From contig BCIK01000001.1 in the NCBI GenBank assembly GCA_039545295.1, forward strand, positions 1,116,001 to 1,180,000: DNA of 64,000 bases, in the 5' to 3' direction. Origin of the DNA: Udeniomyces pyricola (Eukaryota > Basidiomycota > Tremellomycetes > Cystofilobasidiales > Mrakiaceae). Position numbers and translations under genes: made by a program. Positions 1 through 13,045 of the stretch are shown in pieces. Numbering within the stretch: position 1 is the stretch's first letter; each line of letters starts with the position of its first letter. Below the pieces are notes generated by a model. It ran no database searches, had not been told where the DNA came from, and saw only the letters and a program-made list of their open reading frames with translations.

Positions 1-3000
1 GCTTTCGTCGGAAGTCCCGCTTGTATTGGGGTACATTTTGGTCGAGCGACGAGGGCAATCGCGGGTCGTCCCAAGTCGTCGTCTAAAGACAGAGAAAGGA
101 GAAGCAGAGACCCAAGGCGTCAGTCTGATTCCGATATATCCTTCAGTCCGTGTTGGTCAAGGAAAGCAGATGCAGATGGAAGGTACCTTGGTGTTGTGAT
201 CGACGAAGTACACCCTCGCCGTGCTCGTGAGCCGCATCTCCCAGCCACTCGGAAGGGGTCCAAGCTGCGAAACCGTCGTGGGCTGAGTGCCGTTAACGCC
301 GTTGTTGTCGACAACTCGGACCTGAGTTTGCCTTCGAGGGTCGACCCAGGTGGCTGATACGGTGCACAAGGAAGAAAATAGTTTAACAGATTCTCGTCAG
401 ATCCAGCTCATCACATGGCACCAAAAGACATGAGGATGTCATCCATCTTCGCCCGCTCGGGCCTGTAACTCACTCGTTCGGGTGTTGTGATCGACAAAGT
501 ACGGCCTGCCCTCGGGCGTGAACCGTTGCTCCCATCCAGCCGGGATGGGTCCGGACCCACTCGTCGTTGCCGCACCAGGGTTAGGAATGACAGCCGGAGT
601 GGCAGCGACAGGCTGAGGCATGGCCGAGCCAGCCGTCGAAGAGGGTGCGTTGGTCTCGAGCAGATCGTCAGCCAAGGTTCGGGCGTTGTGTCGTTGAAGA
701 GCATCCGAAGTGTCGTTAGCCTGCGAAGCAGTGTTAGCAGCTGCGGAAGCGGTCGGGCTGCGAATGCAAGGAAATAGACTTGGTCAGCGCTAGTCGACAG
801 GGTGGCAAGACACATCAACGCAGCAACAGCAGAAGCAGACACACCGGTTCCAGGTGGTAGTTCGTGTATTGTGATCGACGTCTAGAGGCATAAACAGAGG
901 TTGAGAACGCAGAAAGGAAAAGAGTTGCCAAACATATATGCGTCAGCGTAGGCGATCTCGCTGGTGTAATTTCGCCACCCGATCAACAAAACAAGACTGA
1001 CAGTACTGCCTGCCCAGGTGGTCCATCCTCCTCTCCCAATTGCCGGGCAGCGGTCCATGCTGATCGCTGTGCGGGTCAAAGTTTCGGTTGGCGGAAGCAG
1101 CGGCCGGATTAGCCGAGGCGGCGGTGGCAACGTTACTGGCAGCTGCTTGGCCGCTCGCATGCGAAACAACGGATCCTCCGCCACCTGCACTCGACTGTTG
1201 GACCACCGGACTCTGAGGAGTCGAGGTCGCTAAGGGTTGGGCTACCGAGGAGGGGGCCGAGGCGAGAGCGGGTGATGGGCTTTGTATGCGAGCAGGGGAG
1301 GAAGATGAGTCGGTATGGGAGAGGTTGGCAGGTCGGCCAGAAAGAGAGGAGGCGCCAGTGCCGGCAAGGTTGGAGGACGACGAAGATCCGATGGGATCCT
1401 CGGTGACATTGAGGGCAGGTGAGTTAGCAGCGGGGTGACCTGGGTTTTGAATGGGCTGGGAGATGTTGGTGGAGAGGTAGATGATGATCTTGCCGTGGAC
1501 GGCGAGGTTATCATTGGACTTTTTGAGTTCCTTGGTGAGCATCTCTGCATTGCGCGTACGTTGACAAAAGGGATTGAGGGAATGCAGAGACGACAAAAAG
1601 ACGAGAAGTGGATCAAGCCATGAGACAGGTGAGCAACGAGATCGTCGATGGACCGCTTGAAGAGGCGAGATCAATGCGCCGAGACGTGCCCAGAGAGGCA
1701 AGCAAGGAGTGCCCTCGTCGACGACCGCCAAGAAGCTCCTTCGTTTGGCATCTTGACCTACGTACCGTGTCCACCAAGCTCCAGGTCGAGCACATCAGCC
1801 ACCTTGACGTTGATGACACCAAGGAAACCCTGGTCCTTTCGCTTGAACTTCTTCTGGTCAAAGATCTGCACGGCCACGACGGACGAGTCCTTGACCGTTC
1901 TGCCGAGCACAGGGAGAGGTCGAGGCACGTCGTCAACGTAAAGCAAGGAAGCAGTCCGTCAGCCTCGTACTTCACTTTCGAAACATGTGCCCAAGTTGAA
2001 ACGCTTAAGAAGAGACAACGTCCGGCGCTCAATGGCTGGCAAAGATGCAAGAAACAAGAACAGCCTTGTCGCGAGAGAACGCGGCGTCGTCGTCGGCGGC
2101 AACGGCAGCTCCATCGGCCGTTGGAATCACAGTTAAGGAGTGAGAGAGTGGACGCGAATAGCCTACGTACATGTCAAAGTTCTCGTTCCAGTACGGGTTA
2201 AGCGTCTTCTTGATCACCGAGGTCGTGTAGGTCTGCTCGCCATCGACGGTGATGACAGCGAATGGATTGGGCAGCCTGAGAAGGATGACGTTGGGGACGG
2301 AAGATGACAGAGCAGAGCAACGTAGTAGAGACACGTCAGTTGTCGTCCGTGGCCGGCTCGGTAGCTCTATTGGAAATGTTATTGGAAACGGGGACGCGAA
2401 CGGGATAGTCCAAGCAGGCTGACAGCTGAAGCGGAAAGCCTCAGACCATCCTCAACGTCACAACATTCGGTAGGGGAGCACGAGGTGCCGGAAAGAACCA
2501 CACACGTAGGGAGGGGAAGGAGGGGGAGGAGAGACATAGAGAGACATAGAGAGACATGGAAAGACAGAGGACATGGAGGAGACAAGGACGAACCCGAAGA
2601 CGTCACGCTTCACGAGAGAATCGGCGGCGACGACTAGAGTTGGGTGGATGCGATGGGTAAGTGATTAAGGGTAACGTCGGTGGGGGATGACGAGCGCGGA
2701 GGACGGAGAGGAGGAAGCATAGGAGAGAAGCGAGGTATGAGGTCAGACGAGGGAGGACACGAGCCAATAGACTGAGTGAGAGTGATGAGACGACGTCAAG
2801 TACCTGTGAGCCGGATCGTCTTGGATCTGAAGGATAAAGAGCGAAGAGGCAAGGTACGTCTCGGTCAGGTTAGAGGCGGAAGCCAGACGATGTCGAGAAG
2901 GACGCCATTGAACGAGAGAGCGAGAGGGAGAGAGGCAGAGAAGGAGAGAGACGACGCAGGGTGGAAGGAGCGTGTGTGAGAGGATACGAACAGGTTGGCG

Positions 3001-3017
3001 TTCCCCCTAGCGGACAT
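1..3017 (-). CDS. RSP5: Rsp5/NEDD4-type HECT E3 ubiquitin ligase, N-terminal part (3' end beyond the window)
   Basis: NEDD4-family ligases attach ubiquitin to membrane and adaptor proteins. An N-terminal C2 domain binds membranes, WW domains bind PY motifs and a C-terminal HECT domain is catalytic. Read on the minus strand, ten exons fit in phase: 2988-3017, 2804-2819, 2594-2633, 2171-2275, 1766-1899, 1002-1544, 845-881, 474-757, 187-353 and 1-82. The C2 domain shows [28 protein letters not shown] and [15 protein letters not shown]. Three WW domains follow: [10 protein letters not shown] with [21 protein letters not shown] with YFVDHNT, and [10 protein letters not shown] with TTTWDDPR. The last visible exon carries the conserved linker [13 protein letters not shown], so HECT lies just outside the window. 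All three WW domains are split by introns. The start at 3017 ([10 protein letters not shown]) is tentative, because the second exon needs an AAG acceptor to stay in frame. Family certain, first exon uncertain. Confidence 0.93.
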
Positions 3018-3567
3018 GGCGGTGGCACAGGAGAGTGGTCGTCGGGGTGGGAAGGAGGCTCGGGAGAGAAGGAGAAAGAAGGATGGGCACTTGGAGGCGG
3101 AAACGGGCGAGTGAGGAGAACGCGCAGCGACCGGGAGAGGACGATGGGGAGAGGTGGAGAAGAGAGGAGAGAGAGGGAGTGAGGAGGAAGGGATTAGGGA
3201 GAGAGGGCTGAGAGTGGTGGGACAGGGCGGGAGATGTAATACGAGGGAGGGCGAGGGCGAGGGGAATTGAGAAGGAGGGAGAAGCAGAAGGACTTAAAAG
3301 CTAAGCAGAAGCAGACGCTGCAATCCACAACGTGTTCACTGTCGATTATAGAAAGCCTGTTTTGGCCGTTTACAGCAGCCGCTTCCCTCCAGCGCTCCAG
3401 CTTCCCTCGACAGTCGACTTTCCTTTCGTCTTGATAGATTTGAGAACCTCAACCCGCCCACAACACCCACGCCATCCTTCCTTCTCCTCCTCCTCCTCCT
3501 CCTAAAACCCCCTTCCTTCTCCCCCTCCCGCTTCCCCTCATCTCTCTCCCCTGAGAAACCAACCATC
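3018..3567. promoter_or_regulatory. Divergent promoter region, RSP5 (-) / EBP2 (+)
   Basis: About 550 bases separate the two divergent starts. The RSP5 side (about 3020-3260) is purine-rich on the plus strand. The EBP2 side (3405-3565) is strongly C/T-rich and ends in CAACCATCATGG, a reasonable start context. I see no clear TATA box and no extra gene. Confidence 0.45.
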
Positions 3568-5493
3568 ATGGCCAAAGGTTCCACCCCAAAACTCAACAAA
3601 AAGGCTTCCACTAGCTCGCTCGCTTCCGCCAAGGGCAAGCCTTCCCCAAAGTCAAATCCCTCACCCAAGCCGTCCCCGGCTGCGACCGGCGCGTCCAAGC
3701 TCAAGGCTCAGGATATCCCTCTCCCGGCTTCGGACGAACTCGACGATGGCGAAGAAAGCGACGGCGATGACAGTGGATCCGACGACGAAATCTCCGAGGA
3801 CCAGATGAAGCGCCTTATGGAGGCTCTTGGTCCCGAGGGCGTTCAGGAGGCCATGGCCATGATGTCTGCCTCCGACTCGGGCGAGGAGGACGACGAAGAT
3901 GAGGAGGACGATGATGAAGATTACGGAAGTGACGACGCCGAAGAGCTCAGCGAGGAGGACGATGCGTTGCTTGTCCCGGACGAGGGCGAGCTTAGCATGC
4001 TTGCGGACGGAGACGACGACGAGGAGGAGGAGGACGAGGACGATATGGAAGGTGGTATGGATGAGGACGACGACGACCAGATGGTCGCCTTGGACGACAT
4101 TGATTCGGAGGGAGAGCTCGACGAGGACCGAGTCCTCAAGCAGAAAGTCACCATTTACAACACTGTTCGTACCTTGAACTTCTGCTTCTGATACGCTTGG
4201 GCGCGATTCGGTACACTCGTCCAGCTTTCGCCCTAGCGTAGCTAAGTGAGACGTGATCAACGAGCCAAACTTCACGCGTTGACATCACTGCACCCTTCTG
4301 ATCGTTCACAGCACGCCATGGAGTCTCTTTTCAAGACCATTCACGCCCCGTACGCGCCTATGGGATTCGAAGAGCTCATGGCCGTCACCACCAAGGAGGT
4401 CATCCAGGGTTCTGTTGATGCCGAGGATGATTTGGCTCGAGAGGTTGCCTTGTACGTCGTTCGGATTCTTCACCCTGTCCTTCAACATTGCCCCGCAACG
4501 CGTCGTAAGGCACATTGGACTGACTGCCTCTCGCTTTTCCTTCGTCCACTCGCCACATTCCAGCTACAAGCAAGCCCTTTCGTCTGCCGTCGCTGGTCGA
4601 GCCCTGTGTCAAAAGAATGTTATCGCCTTCTCGAGGCCCAATGACTACTACGCTGAGATGGTCAAGTCGGACGCTCACATGGAGAGAATCAGGCAAAAGC
4701 TCCTCGACGAATCGTGCGTTGTGTTCTTTGCTCGAGTTTTTCTATTCTTTTTAAAGGCACTGGGGCCACTTTTTCGTGTTGGCCGTCTACTGACCGCCTT
4801 TGTTGTCTTTGATCTATTAGGTCAAGCATCAAGAAGTCCGAAGATGCCCGTCGTCAACGAGACCTCAAGAAGTTCGGCAAGAAGGTTCAGGTCGCCAAGC
4901 TTCAGGAGCGAGAGGGCGAGAAGAAGGCGTTGGGCGAGAAGCTCAAGGGCCTCAAGCGAAAGAGAAAGGATGGCGAAGCGGGTGCCACGGGTGGCGACGA
5001 CGACTTTGACGTCAAGCTCGAGTCGGCCCTCTCGAGCGAGCGACCGGCCAAGTCTGCGAGGGGTGGTGCTGGCGGTGGGCGTGGACGAGGTGACAAGGTG
5101 CGTTTGACATCTTGTTCTCTTATCTCATACATTTTGCATCCTTTCTGCTTGGTTCTGATCCTCCCTTGGTCTCACCTTCCATCTCTCCCTTTTCCTGGAA
5201 TTGTTTCGCTGATTTCTTCTTTCTTCGCTCTCAATCAACACCCCCCTCCCCCCTTCCCGAACTTGCAGATTTCGCGACGTGGTCGGGACGCCAAGTTTGG
5301 CTTTGGTAACGGTGCTGATCGACGCTCAAAGTCCAATACCCGCGAATCTACCGAGGATGATGGCTTTTCGGGTGGTCGGGGACGAGGTGGAGGTCGTGGT
5401 GGAGGACGAGGTGGCCGAGGTGGAGGACGAGGAGGAGGCGGAGGAGCCAAGAGACCCGGACGAGGAAAGCGGGCGGCTGGTCGAGGAAACTAG
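3568..5493 (+). CDS. EBP2: EBP2 rRNA-processing protein
   Basis: Ebp2 is a nucleolar factor for 27S pre-rRNA processing and 60S subunit assembly. Five exons (3568-4164, 4312-4451, 4564-4713, 4821-5097, 5269-5493) join in phase to 462 codons. The N-terminus is Lys/Ser/Pro-rich. A long Asp/Glu-rich region follows (about residues 50-190). Then come the Ebp2 core segments: NTHAMESLFK, FSRPNDYYAEMVKSDAHM, RIRQKLLDES, SIKKSEDARRQRDLKKFGKK and KGLKRKRKDGE. The C-terminus is an RGG/GRG tail ending KRAAGRGN. The conserved middle and basic C-terminal half are typical of Ebp2; the acidic stretch is longer than in yeast. Intron 1 has the donor GTTCGT. Transcribed away from RSP5. Confidence 0.93.
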
Positions 5494-6110
5494 ACGACGA
5501 TGGGCATGCCATTTTTCTAATCATCATTCTCAATCAGACATCCGACGAGAAGCGAAATCATGTCGTGTGTGTTACTTGAGAGCATAGGCAACGAGACAGT
5601 GACAGCGAGGGAACTCGACTAAACCGTCGCATCGAGAAGTGGCCTACTAGAATGTGTGCCGTATTCGAGCCGTGTATGAATTTTGTCAGGAAGACTCGTG
5701 GACTGGCCTAATCAAAGACCGGATCAATTTGTGCGTTTGTGACGGCTGATTTATATCATGATGCTGATCTGTGTTGATCTGTACTGATCGACTGATCATG
5801 CGGATGTGCGGACGTGGCGCACGAGTGCGCGTAGATTCATGATCATCAGAACGTCGGCTCATCGTTTTGGTTAACGATTCCTACGACAACCATCAACGGC
5901 TGCCTGGACGGTGACCTCGTACATTCCCTCGTCTTTCACACAGTTTCCTTGTCAACGAACCCGACGCGACATCTCCGCACCTTGAGCCGTCTGTGAGATC
6001 ATTAGCTGCTATAACGCTGCGTTGGCATTCCGATGGGCTAAAGTGCTGACTGCATCCCGCCTGGCTTTTCCGTCTTCTTTATTTCTTTCTATAGCACCTT
6101 CTGCATTGTC
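5494..6110. other. Intergenic, EBP2 3' end to mitochondrial IF2 start
   Basis: About 617 bases between two plus-strand genes. It should hold the EBP2 3' untranslated region and the promoter of the next gene. The part before the start (6060-6110) is T/C-rich. No further gene is supported. Confidence 0.4.
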
Positions 6111-9100
6111 ATGTACACCTCTAGACGGGCTTCGTCTCTTCGCATCTCATACCGTTCATCCTCCTCGAGCTTACCCACCTTCTCGATCTCTCAAAATCGT
6201 TTCACCAAAGCCCATCATCTGCCCCTTCGCTCCAGCTCTTCCTCCTCCGCATGCTTCTCCACCACTTCCATCCGCAGAGGGCCGAAGCCTGCATTTCCAT
6301 CAACCGCCTTCTCGTCCACCGTATTCCCCAAAACTACGTTCCCACCTCGATCTCCATCTACGCCGACTCCTAGCCCATCCTTAGCTCAGCCAATGCCATC
6401 AAGCGGTGGGCTATCGAGAAAGCGTGAAGAACGCCCACCTCCCACATCCTCAACTTCTTGGTCCAATCCACTATCAAAGACTGCCAGCCGCAGCAGTTCT
6501 ACCGGCACTATGCAGGCCCGACCTAGATCCCCCTGGACTCGTTCAAACGCATCTCTACCTTCATCTTCCACTCCCCCTAACTCCAACCCTCCTTCGTCTC
6601 GCTCTCCATCGGTAGGTTTCACCGACGGCCGACTCCCATACGCGTCCTCTTCTCGACCCGGCACTTCCAATCCTTCTAGTCGTCCCCGTGGAATCTCGCT
6701 TCATCCGGATACCACCACAAGCAGCTATTCAAACCGCGATCAATCTTCTAACCCAATCTCTAACTCAGCCAGGCAGAGCGTATCCAATCAGGCCGTGTCG
6801 GCGGGAACGCGACAGCAAAGTGCCCCTTTGGCAAGATCCTCTAAACAAACCAACGACAAGCCGCGGGAGCAACCAGCGTCCCGAGATGTTCGATCTGACA
6901 AGGAACGTGACGAACTCAGGCAGAGGCAGCAACGAGCAATGTTGAAGCGGCGCACACAGGAGCTTCAGAGAATTCAAGACGACGAGAACGACCTCGCCAG
7001 CGGCAAGACAAGGCGCACCCAACGTGATCTCTACTTGCCAGCCATCACATCTGTCTCAGCTCTGTCCAAAATGGCCCAAGTCCGAGTCGGTAAGTGCTGA
7101 AAAAAAAAAAAGACAAACGAGTGCGGCTTTGAACGCGTCCACTCTAATGCGTTGCTGTCCGATCGCCTGTTCCCTTTTTTTGTTCAGGAACTTTGCAAAA
7201 GGTCATCGTGCGTTCCGGGCTGTCACATATGGAGCCGTATGATCGTAAGTACCAGATTTTAAAGAAACATCAGGTATCGCACGATGCTTGCGTGAGTGGG
7301 GGCGACTCTAACACAGCATGAAAACCCCTGGCAGTCATATCGGCCGAAGACGCCAGTATCGTCGTCCTTGGATTGGGATGGAATCCCATCGTTGACGAGG
7401 AGAAGTCGTTCGACATCCATCCTGAGTGAGTCATTGATAGACGCAACTTTTCTCTCGCCAGCAGGAGTTGTCCTCTGTTCAAATATGTTTTCTAATTTCT
7501 GACTGCTGTTGCTGTCCGGTTTATTTTTATTTTTATTTTTTTTTGGCTTCGATTGTTTCAAAAACATGTGACAGCCCTCCACACCCAGACCCAGACAGCC
7601 TACCGATTCGTCCGCCTGTGTTCGTCTCGGACCTCCCTAATCCTCGAAGCTTCTTCATTGGCTTTGATCATCACTGAATATACCCGGTGTGCTCTCTTTT
7701 CCTTTTCCTTTTCCTTCTTCTTCCCTTTCTGATCATGCAGCGTTACCATCATGGTATGTCAAATCTTTTTATAATGAGTAGATGGCCGACGCATCTCTGA
7801 CGTGGGCTTGTCTCCTTCTTCTTTACCATCTCTTCCGCAGGGTCACGTCGATCACGGAAAGACAACTCTCCTTGACACGCTTCGAAAGACGGCCGTTGCC
7901 AAAGGTGAAGCCGGTGGTATCACTCAGCGAATCGGTGCCTTTTCCGTTTCGATGCCCTCGACCGACCCAAGCTCGACCCAGGCCAAGACGGTCACTTTTA
8001 TCGATACGCCCGGACATGCGGCGTTCACTGGTATGAGGGCTCGAGGCGCCCAAGTGACGGACATTGTCGTCCTCGTTGTGGCGGCGGATGATGGAGTCAT
8101 GCCCCAGACGAAAGAAGTCATCCAGCTCGTCAAGGATACGCCCGGACTCCAAATGGTCGTCGCCATCAATAAGTGCGATAGGCACGGTGCCAACGTCGTT
8201 CGTCACATCCTCCCTTAGGTCGTGCAGATATAACGGTGGTCTGGTGAACTGCGCAGTGTGACTGACACTTCAATCGTCATCACTTCATTCTTCGTCATTT
8301 ATATGGGTCTGGTTCACAGCGTAAAATCAAGGCAGACCTCGCCCGAGCCGAGGTTGAGCTGGAAGAAGTCGGTGGGGACATTCAAGCGGTCGAAGTTTCA
8401 GGCCTGACCGGAGCGGGTCTTCCCGACCTGATGGAGTCCGTCTCCCTCCTCGCTGAGCTTTCGGAGCTCCGATCGGACGCCGACGCCCGTGTGGAGGGAT
8501 ACGTACTCGAGTCAGAGGTATCCAAGGGTCGAGGGTAAGTCTACTATCGACCGTCTGTCGGTTGCCGAACTCGGAGATTGGACATCCTTGGCTCATGAAT
8601 GCAAACATGCTGTTGCGATTTCTGTCATTTCCAGGATGATTGCTACCGTCCTCGTCAAGCGAGGAACCCTTACCGTCGGAAGTACCATTATTGCTGGTCA
8701 GGCCTGGGCAAAGGTCCGAGCCATGTCGGACGACAAAGGCAAGGCCGTCAAGCAAATCGGGCCAGGTTTCCCCGTCATTGTGACTGGCTGGAAGGAGCTT
8801 CCCAACGCTGGCGATGAGGTCATCGAGGTTCCCAAGAAGGATGCCGAATCGATGGCCAAAAAAGCGATTGCCAACCGAAAACGACAAACTCAGATTGCCG
8901 AGATGGTCGAGGACGTCGGAAGGTTGAACCAAACTCAGCGTGAGGCACACGCCGCCGCCAAGGAGAAGGCCGAGGAGAAGGCGGCGTACAAGGCGGCGAG
9001 GTTTGCGTATCGAATGGGCCTTGGTCCAGCCCCCGCTCCACTCGAAAGCGTCGTCCCGTCTCAATTTACCGTCAAGAAGACTGAGGAGGAGGAGAAGGGC

Positions 9101-10187
9101 ATCAAGGTCGTTAACATTGTCGTTAAAGGTGACGTTAGTGGAACCGTCGAGGCTGTCGTCGAGACGCTCTCCACCATCGGCAACAACGAGGTTCAAACCA
9201 AGATCATCTCCTCGGGCGTCGGTGACATCACTCCGGGAGACGTTGAGCTGGCGCAGACAGCAAATGGTAAGTACACGTGATATATATATATGTTATATGT
9301 ATCTTTTTCGGATCATGCTTGCAGTCTGCTGTAAAGCACTAGTAAGCACAGCCGAACACTGGTGGTCAAATCAATACTGACCTCTGTTTGTTTTCGACTT
9401 TTCTTCCACATTTTCATCTTGTCCTTATCTCTGCATCTTCTGTATGCGTACGTTGCCTAACTTAGCCGTTGTCGTCGGCTTCTCCGTCAAATGCGATAGC
9501 CGCCTAAAGAACAAATGCGAAGCCGCCGGTATCAAGCTTCTGCTCGAGCCCGTCATCTACCGTCTCGTCGAGGAAATCACCGACGTCTGCGCCGATCAAC
9601 TGCCCAAGATCCGAGAAACCCGTGTGCTCGGTGAGGCCATCGTCCAAGAGATCTTTGAGATCTCCAACAAGGGGAAAGCCAAGACCGTCGTCGCGGGATG
9701 TCGAGTTCAGAACGGCGCGATCAACCGAATAGAGAGGGGGAGGGTCATGAGGAACGGACAGGAGGTTCACGAGGGTTCGTCTTTGCTTTTCTTGCAGCTC
9801 GTCTCAGCTTGTTTTTTTTTCTCTCCTCTGTCAACGGTTCGATGAGGCCATTCTACGGAGCAATAGGCGAGGAGGTTCTGGCTGGCTAACACGTTTTCTT
9901 ACCTTCCTCTTTTTTATCCCTCCCCCTTCACAGGCCCTATCTCCACTCTCAAACGTGTCAAACTCGACGTCACCGAGGTCACGAAGGGTACCGAATGTGG
10001 TGTGCAATTCGAACGCTATTCTGAACTGGAGGCTGGGGACATCATTCAGGTCGGTTGCCCTCATTTTTTCGTTGGTCTGATTGTCTGTTTTCAAAGAGAG
10101 TGACATGGTACTGAACCCCTTGTTCATGGATGTCTTTGTCTTCGTCTACAGTGCATCAAACACATCGAAAAGCGGCGAGCCCTGTAA
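6111..10187 (+). CDS. IFM1: Mitochondrial translation initiation factor IF-2
   Basis: GTPase that places initiator tRNA on the mitochondrial small ribosomal subunit. Eleven exons join exactly to 949 codons: 6111-7089, 7188-7244, 7335-7425, 7575-7619, 7741-7753, 7841-8197, 8320-8534, 8635-9266, 9466-9774, 9934-10049 and 10152-10187. The N-terminus is Arg/Ser-rich with few acidic residues, as in a mitochondrial presequence. A basic coiled region precedes an IF2-N-like segment. GTPase motifs follow from about residue 396: G1 [10 protein letters not shown]2 [11 protein letters not shown]3 DTPGHAAF and G4 NKCD. Domains II to IV show [38 protein letters not shown] and a C-terminal barrel ending EKRRAL. 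Exon 5 is only 13 nt and encodes the residues just before G1. Three introns start GTTCGT. Confidence 0.95.
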
Positions 10188-11493
10188 ACGGACGAAACCT
10201 ATATGACAATGTGATTCTCACTGTCTTGACGTACTTGTTTGTTTGGGCTCATGATAGTTTGTGCCAAACTTCTGGCGGTTGGTCGGAGAGACGTATCGGC
10301 GGGGGCGAAACCAAGAGAGAATTCGGTTCATTCATGAGAGGGTCCAAGAGAAAGCAAGAAAAAGAGTCATGTTACTCGGACCGAAGATTATTCATTGCCC
10401 TTTATAATCCCTCACTCTCCCCGCAATCAACCAGAAACACGGCATCATGGACGCCTAGCTTTCGACGCGGGCGTCTCGGAAACGTCGTCCATGCGTTGTG
10501 CGGCGAAATCTGTTGAAGCCGCTTGGCACCGTGAGCACTACGCGTTTAAACATCGAGAGTGGTAGCTTGTGAACACACCGGTCGAGGTGTGTATAGTAGG
10601 CTCGACGGCAATTAGACTGCCCAACCGGCGGCGGCCAGTGCAATTGACCGCGAGGGCGAGAATGGAGATCTCTGGATCCATCGAGTGGGGAACCGATCAA
10701 AAGAAAAAAGCTCAGTTATCCCCGGTTTCTCCCCCTCCCTCGTTTTTCAAGGACCGTCGGTCGGATCACGAGGCCGTAAAATCCCGGACGCGACGGAAAT
10801 CATTCTCCGGACGCCACTGACCCCCTTGGAGATAATAAGCCACGATAGTCGAACCACCCTTTTGAGAAGCATCAGCTCACGACTCACGGAAGAAGATTGA
10901 CGAGATTGCTTTGCATGCAGATCGATTGAGTAATCGAGCTTGCCTGGCACGATAATCGCTTGAGCCAGCTTGACGCACTCATGATCAGTTGGGAACCCTG
11001 CCTTTTCCCTCCAAGCCTCCATCTCACTTTCTCCCTTCCCAAGCCCGCCTTGTTCGCTCTCCCCCACCACCTCGTCTCGGTCAATCGATCCGTTTTTTGC
11101 AACTGCATCGCTCGATTATTCCTATTAACGTGAGTTTCGCCTAGGCCCGTCTTCCAGAGCCACCGACATCGGCCATGCTCGGTCGCCCGAGAAAGGAACC
11201 TAAACCCTCCTATTCCTCCCTCTTCCGGCTTCCCCTTCCCTTTCCCCCTTTCTTCTCCTTCTTCTTCCCTTGCTTTCCGTTCCCCTTCCCGTTCCGATCC
11301 ATGCCCCTGTCGTTCTGTACCGCGCAGTATTTGATCGATCGTATCTCTTCAGTTCTCGTTCCCATCTCGACCCCGTTGACCGTGCCACCTCGACGACAAG
11401 TCCTCGCGTCGGTGTCGAGTGCGGCCTTCGCTTGAACTCCCCTGCCTGTCTAGCTCCCCCTCCTTCCTCCCTCCTTCGCCTCGTCCCCTGCGG
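10188..11493. other. Intergenic, IF2 3' end to SNF5 start
   Basis: About 1.3 kb. The first part should be the IF2 3' untranslated region. From about 10990 to 11490 the plus strand is rich in C/T tracts, as in many fungal promoters and leaders. An ATG-started frame of 86 codons (11178-11435) ends 58 bases before the SNF5 start and could be an upstream ORF. No conserved coding region was recognised. Confidence 0.4.
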
Positions 11494-12999
11494 ATGTCAA
11501 ACCGACCTCCCTTTGGCTATCCGGGCGCCCCGAGCGAAGATGGCGCGTCTTCATCTTTTTCAGCATCATCTTCCAATGGTCTTTCGCTCGCCCAACAGCA
11601 GGCTATGGCATTTGCTCAGAGCTCATCCCAGGTGAGGCCCAACGATCTGAGCAGAAGACGATGTTTCTCGCGTCGCGCGGCTGGCTCAAGCCGGAAAGGG
11701 AAACGCCTCTTCCACTACTTCCCCTCGAGCACTTTTCTTGCCCTTGCCATCGCGTCCGCCATGGTATGCACGTTGCCCTGTATATACCTATCTGACGCGA
11801 CTATTGCTCTGATGCTATCATACAGGGGCTGCCCACTCAGATCGGTGGTCAACAAGGATATCTGGGACAAGGAATGAACCCTCAACTGATGCACGCGCCG
11901 CCAGCCTATCGCCAACAGCAGCAGCAACAGCAGACGACTCAATCATCCTTGCAACCGACTTGGCCCAGTCAATCATCTCAGCCCTCATTCTCTAGTCAAC
12001 AGCCATCGAGCATCAACCCGGCTCAAGTATTTCCGGCGCAGCATGCTCGTGCGTCGTCCGGCGCCCAGCCATCGTATTCATTCAACACCCACCTTCAACA
12101 ACAGCAGCAGCCACCTCAGGGTCGACCCTCATCATCTCTCTCCTCGCACCATCAACCCTCACCAGGGATTGCACCTTCTCAACTGCACGTATTTGCCCCT
12201 TCGCCTGCCAACTCCACCTCATCTCAGCAGCAGCAGCAGCAAACTCCGGCTCCTGATCACAGCCGCTCCTCGTCGAAACGCAAGGCTCGAACCTCGTCTG
12301 GTCCCATTCCCCCTCCATCTGTCGGCTCACCTGCTCTCTCGCACCATTCAAACCAGCAGTCTCCCGCCTTTGCGAATCAACCGCCACCCCAAGGTGGACA
12401 CTCGACTCTTGACTATCTTCAACAGCATCAACGTCAGTTCCAGCAGCAGCAGCAGCAAGGTGATAACGACGGGCTCATGGGACAGGGTTCTGGTTCGGGC
12501 GGCATCAATCCAGCACTACTTGGACAAGCAGGAGCACCGAATGGAGGAATCAATCAGCAGGATATGCTCGCAAGGATGATGGGCATGGCTGGCGGATTGG
12601 GGGGCTACGGGAATCTTGGGGTCAGGGGAGGAGCCATGCCTGGAGGGACTCAGGGTACGCCATCGGCTCAACAGCAAGCTCAGGTATGTTCAGATCGATG
12701 ACCAAATGACGCGTCGGGTTGTATTGTCGACGACATTGTGCGTGATCAAGAGAGCTCAATGAAAGACGCGTGTTCTGCCCATGTCCTTAGCTTGCGTATA
12801 TGCAACAGCTCCAACAACAACGCGTTGTGCAAGCTCAACAGCAGGTTCAGCAACAGGCTCAGCAACATGCTCAGCAGCAAGCTCAGCAGCAAGCCCAGCA
12901 ACAGGCTCAACAACAGGCTCAACAACAGGCTCAACAACAGGCTCAACAACAGGCTCAACAACAGGCTCAGGCTCAGCAACAGCTTCAGCAGCAACAGCA

Positions 13000-13045
<46 letters not shown>

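Noticed and set aside
943..1731. A single 262-codon minus-strand gene
   Set aside because: Its middle is a real RSP5 exon (1002-1544), but both ends run into introns; it is not a separate gene.
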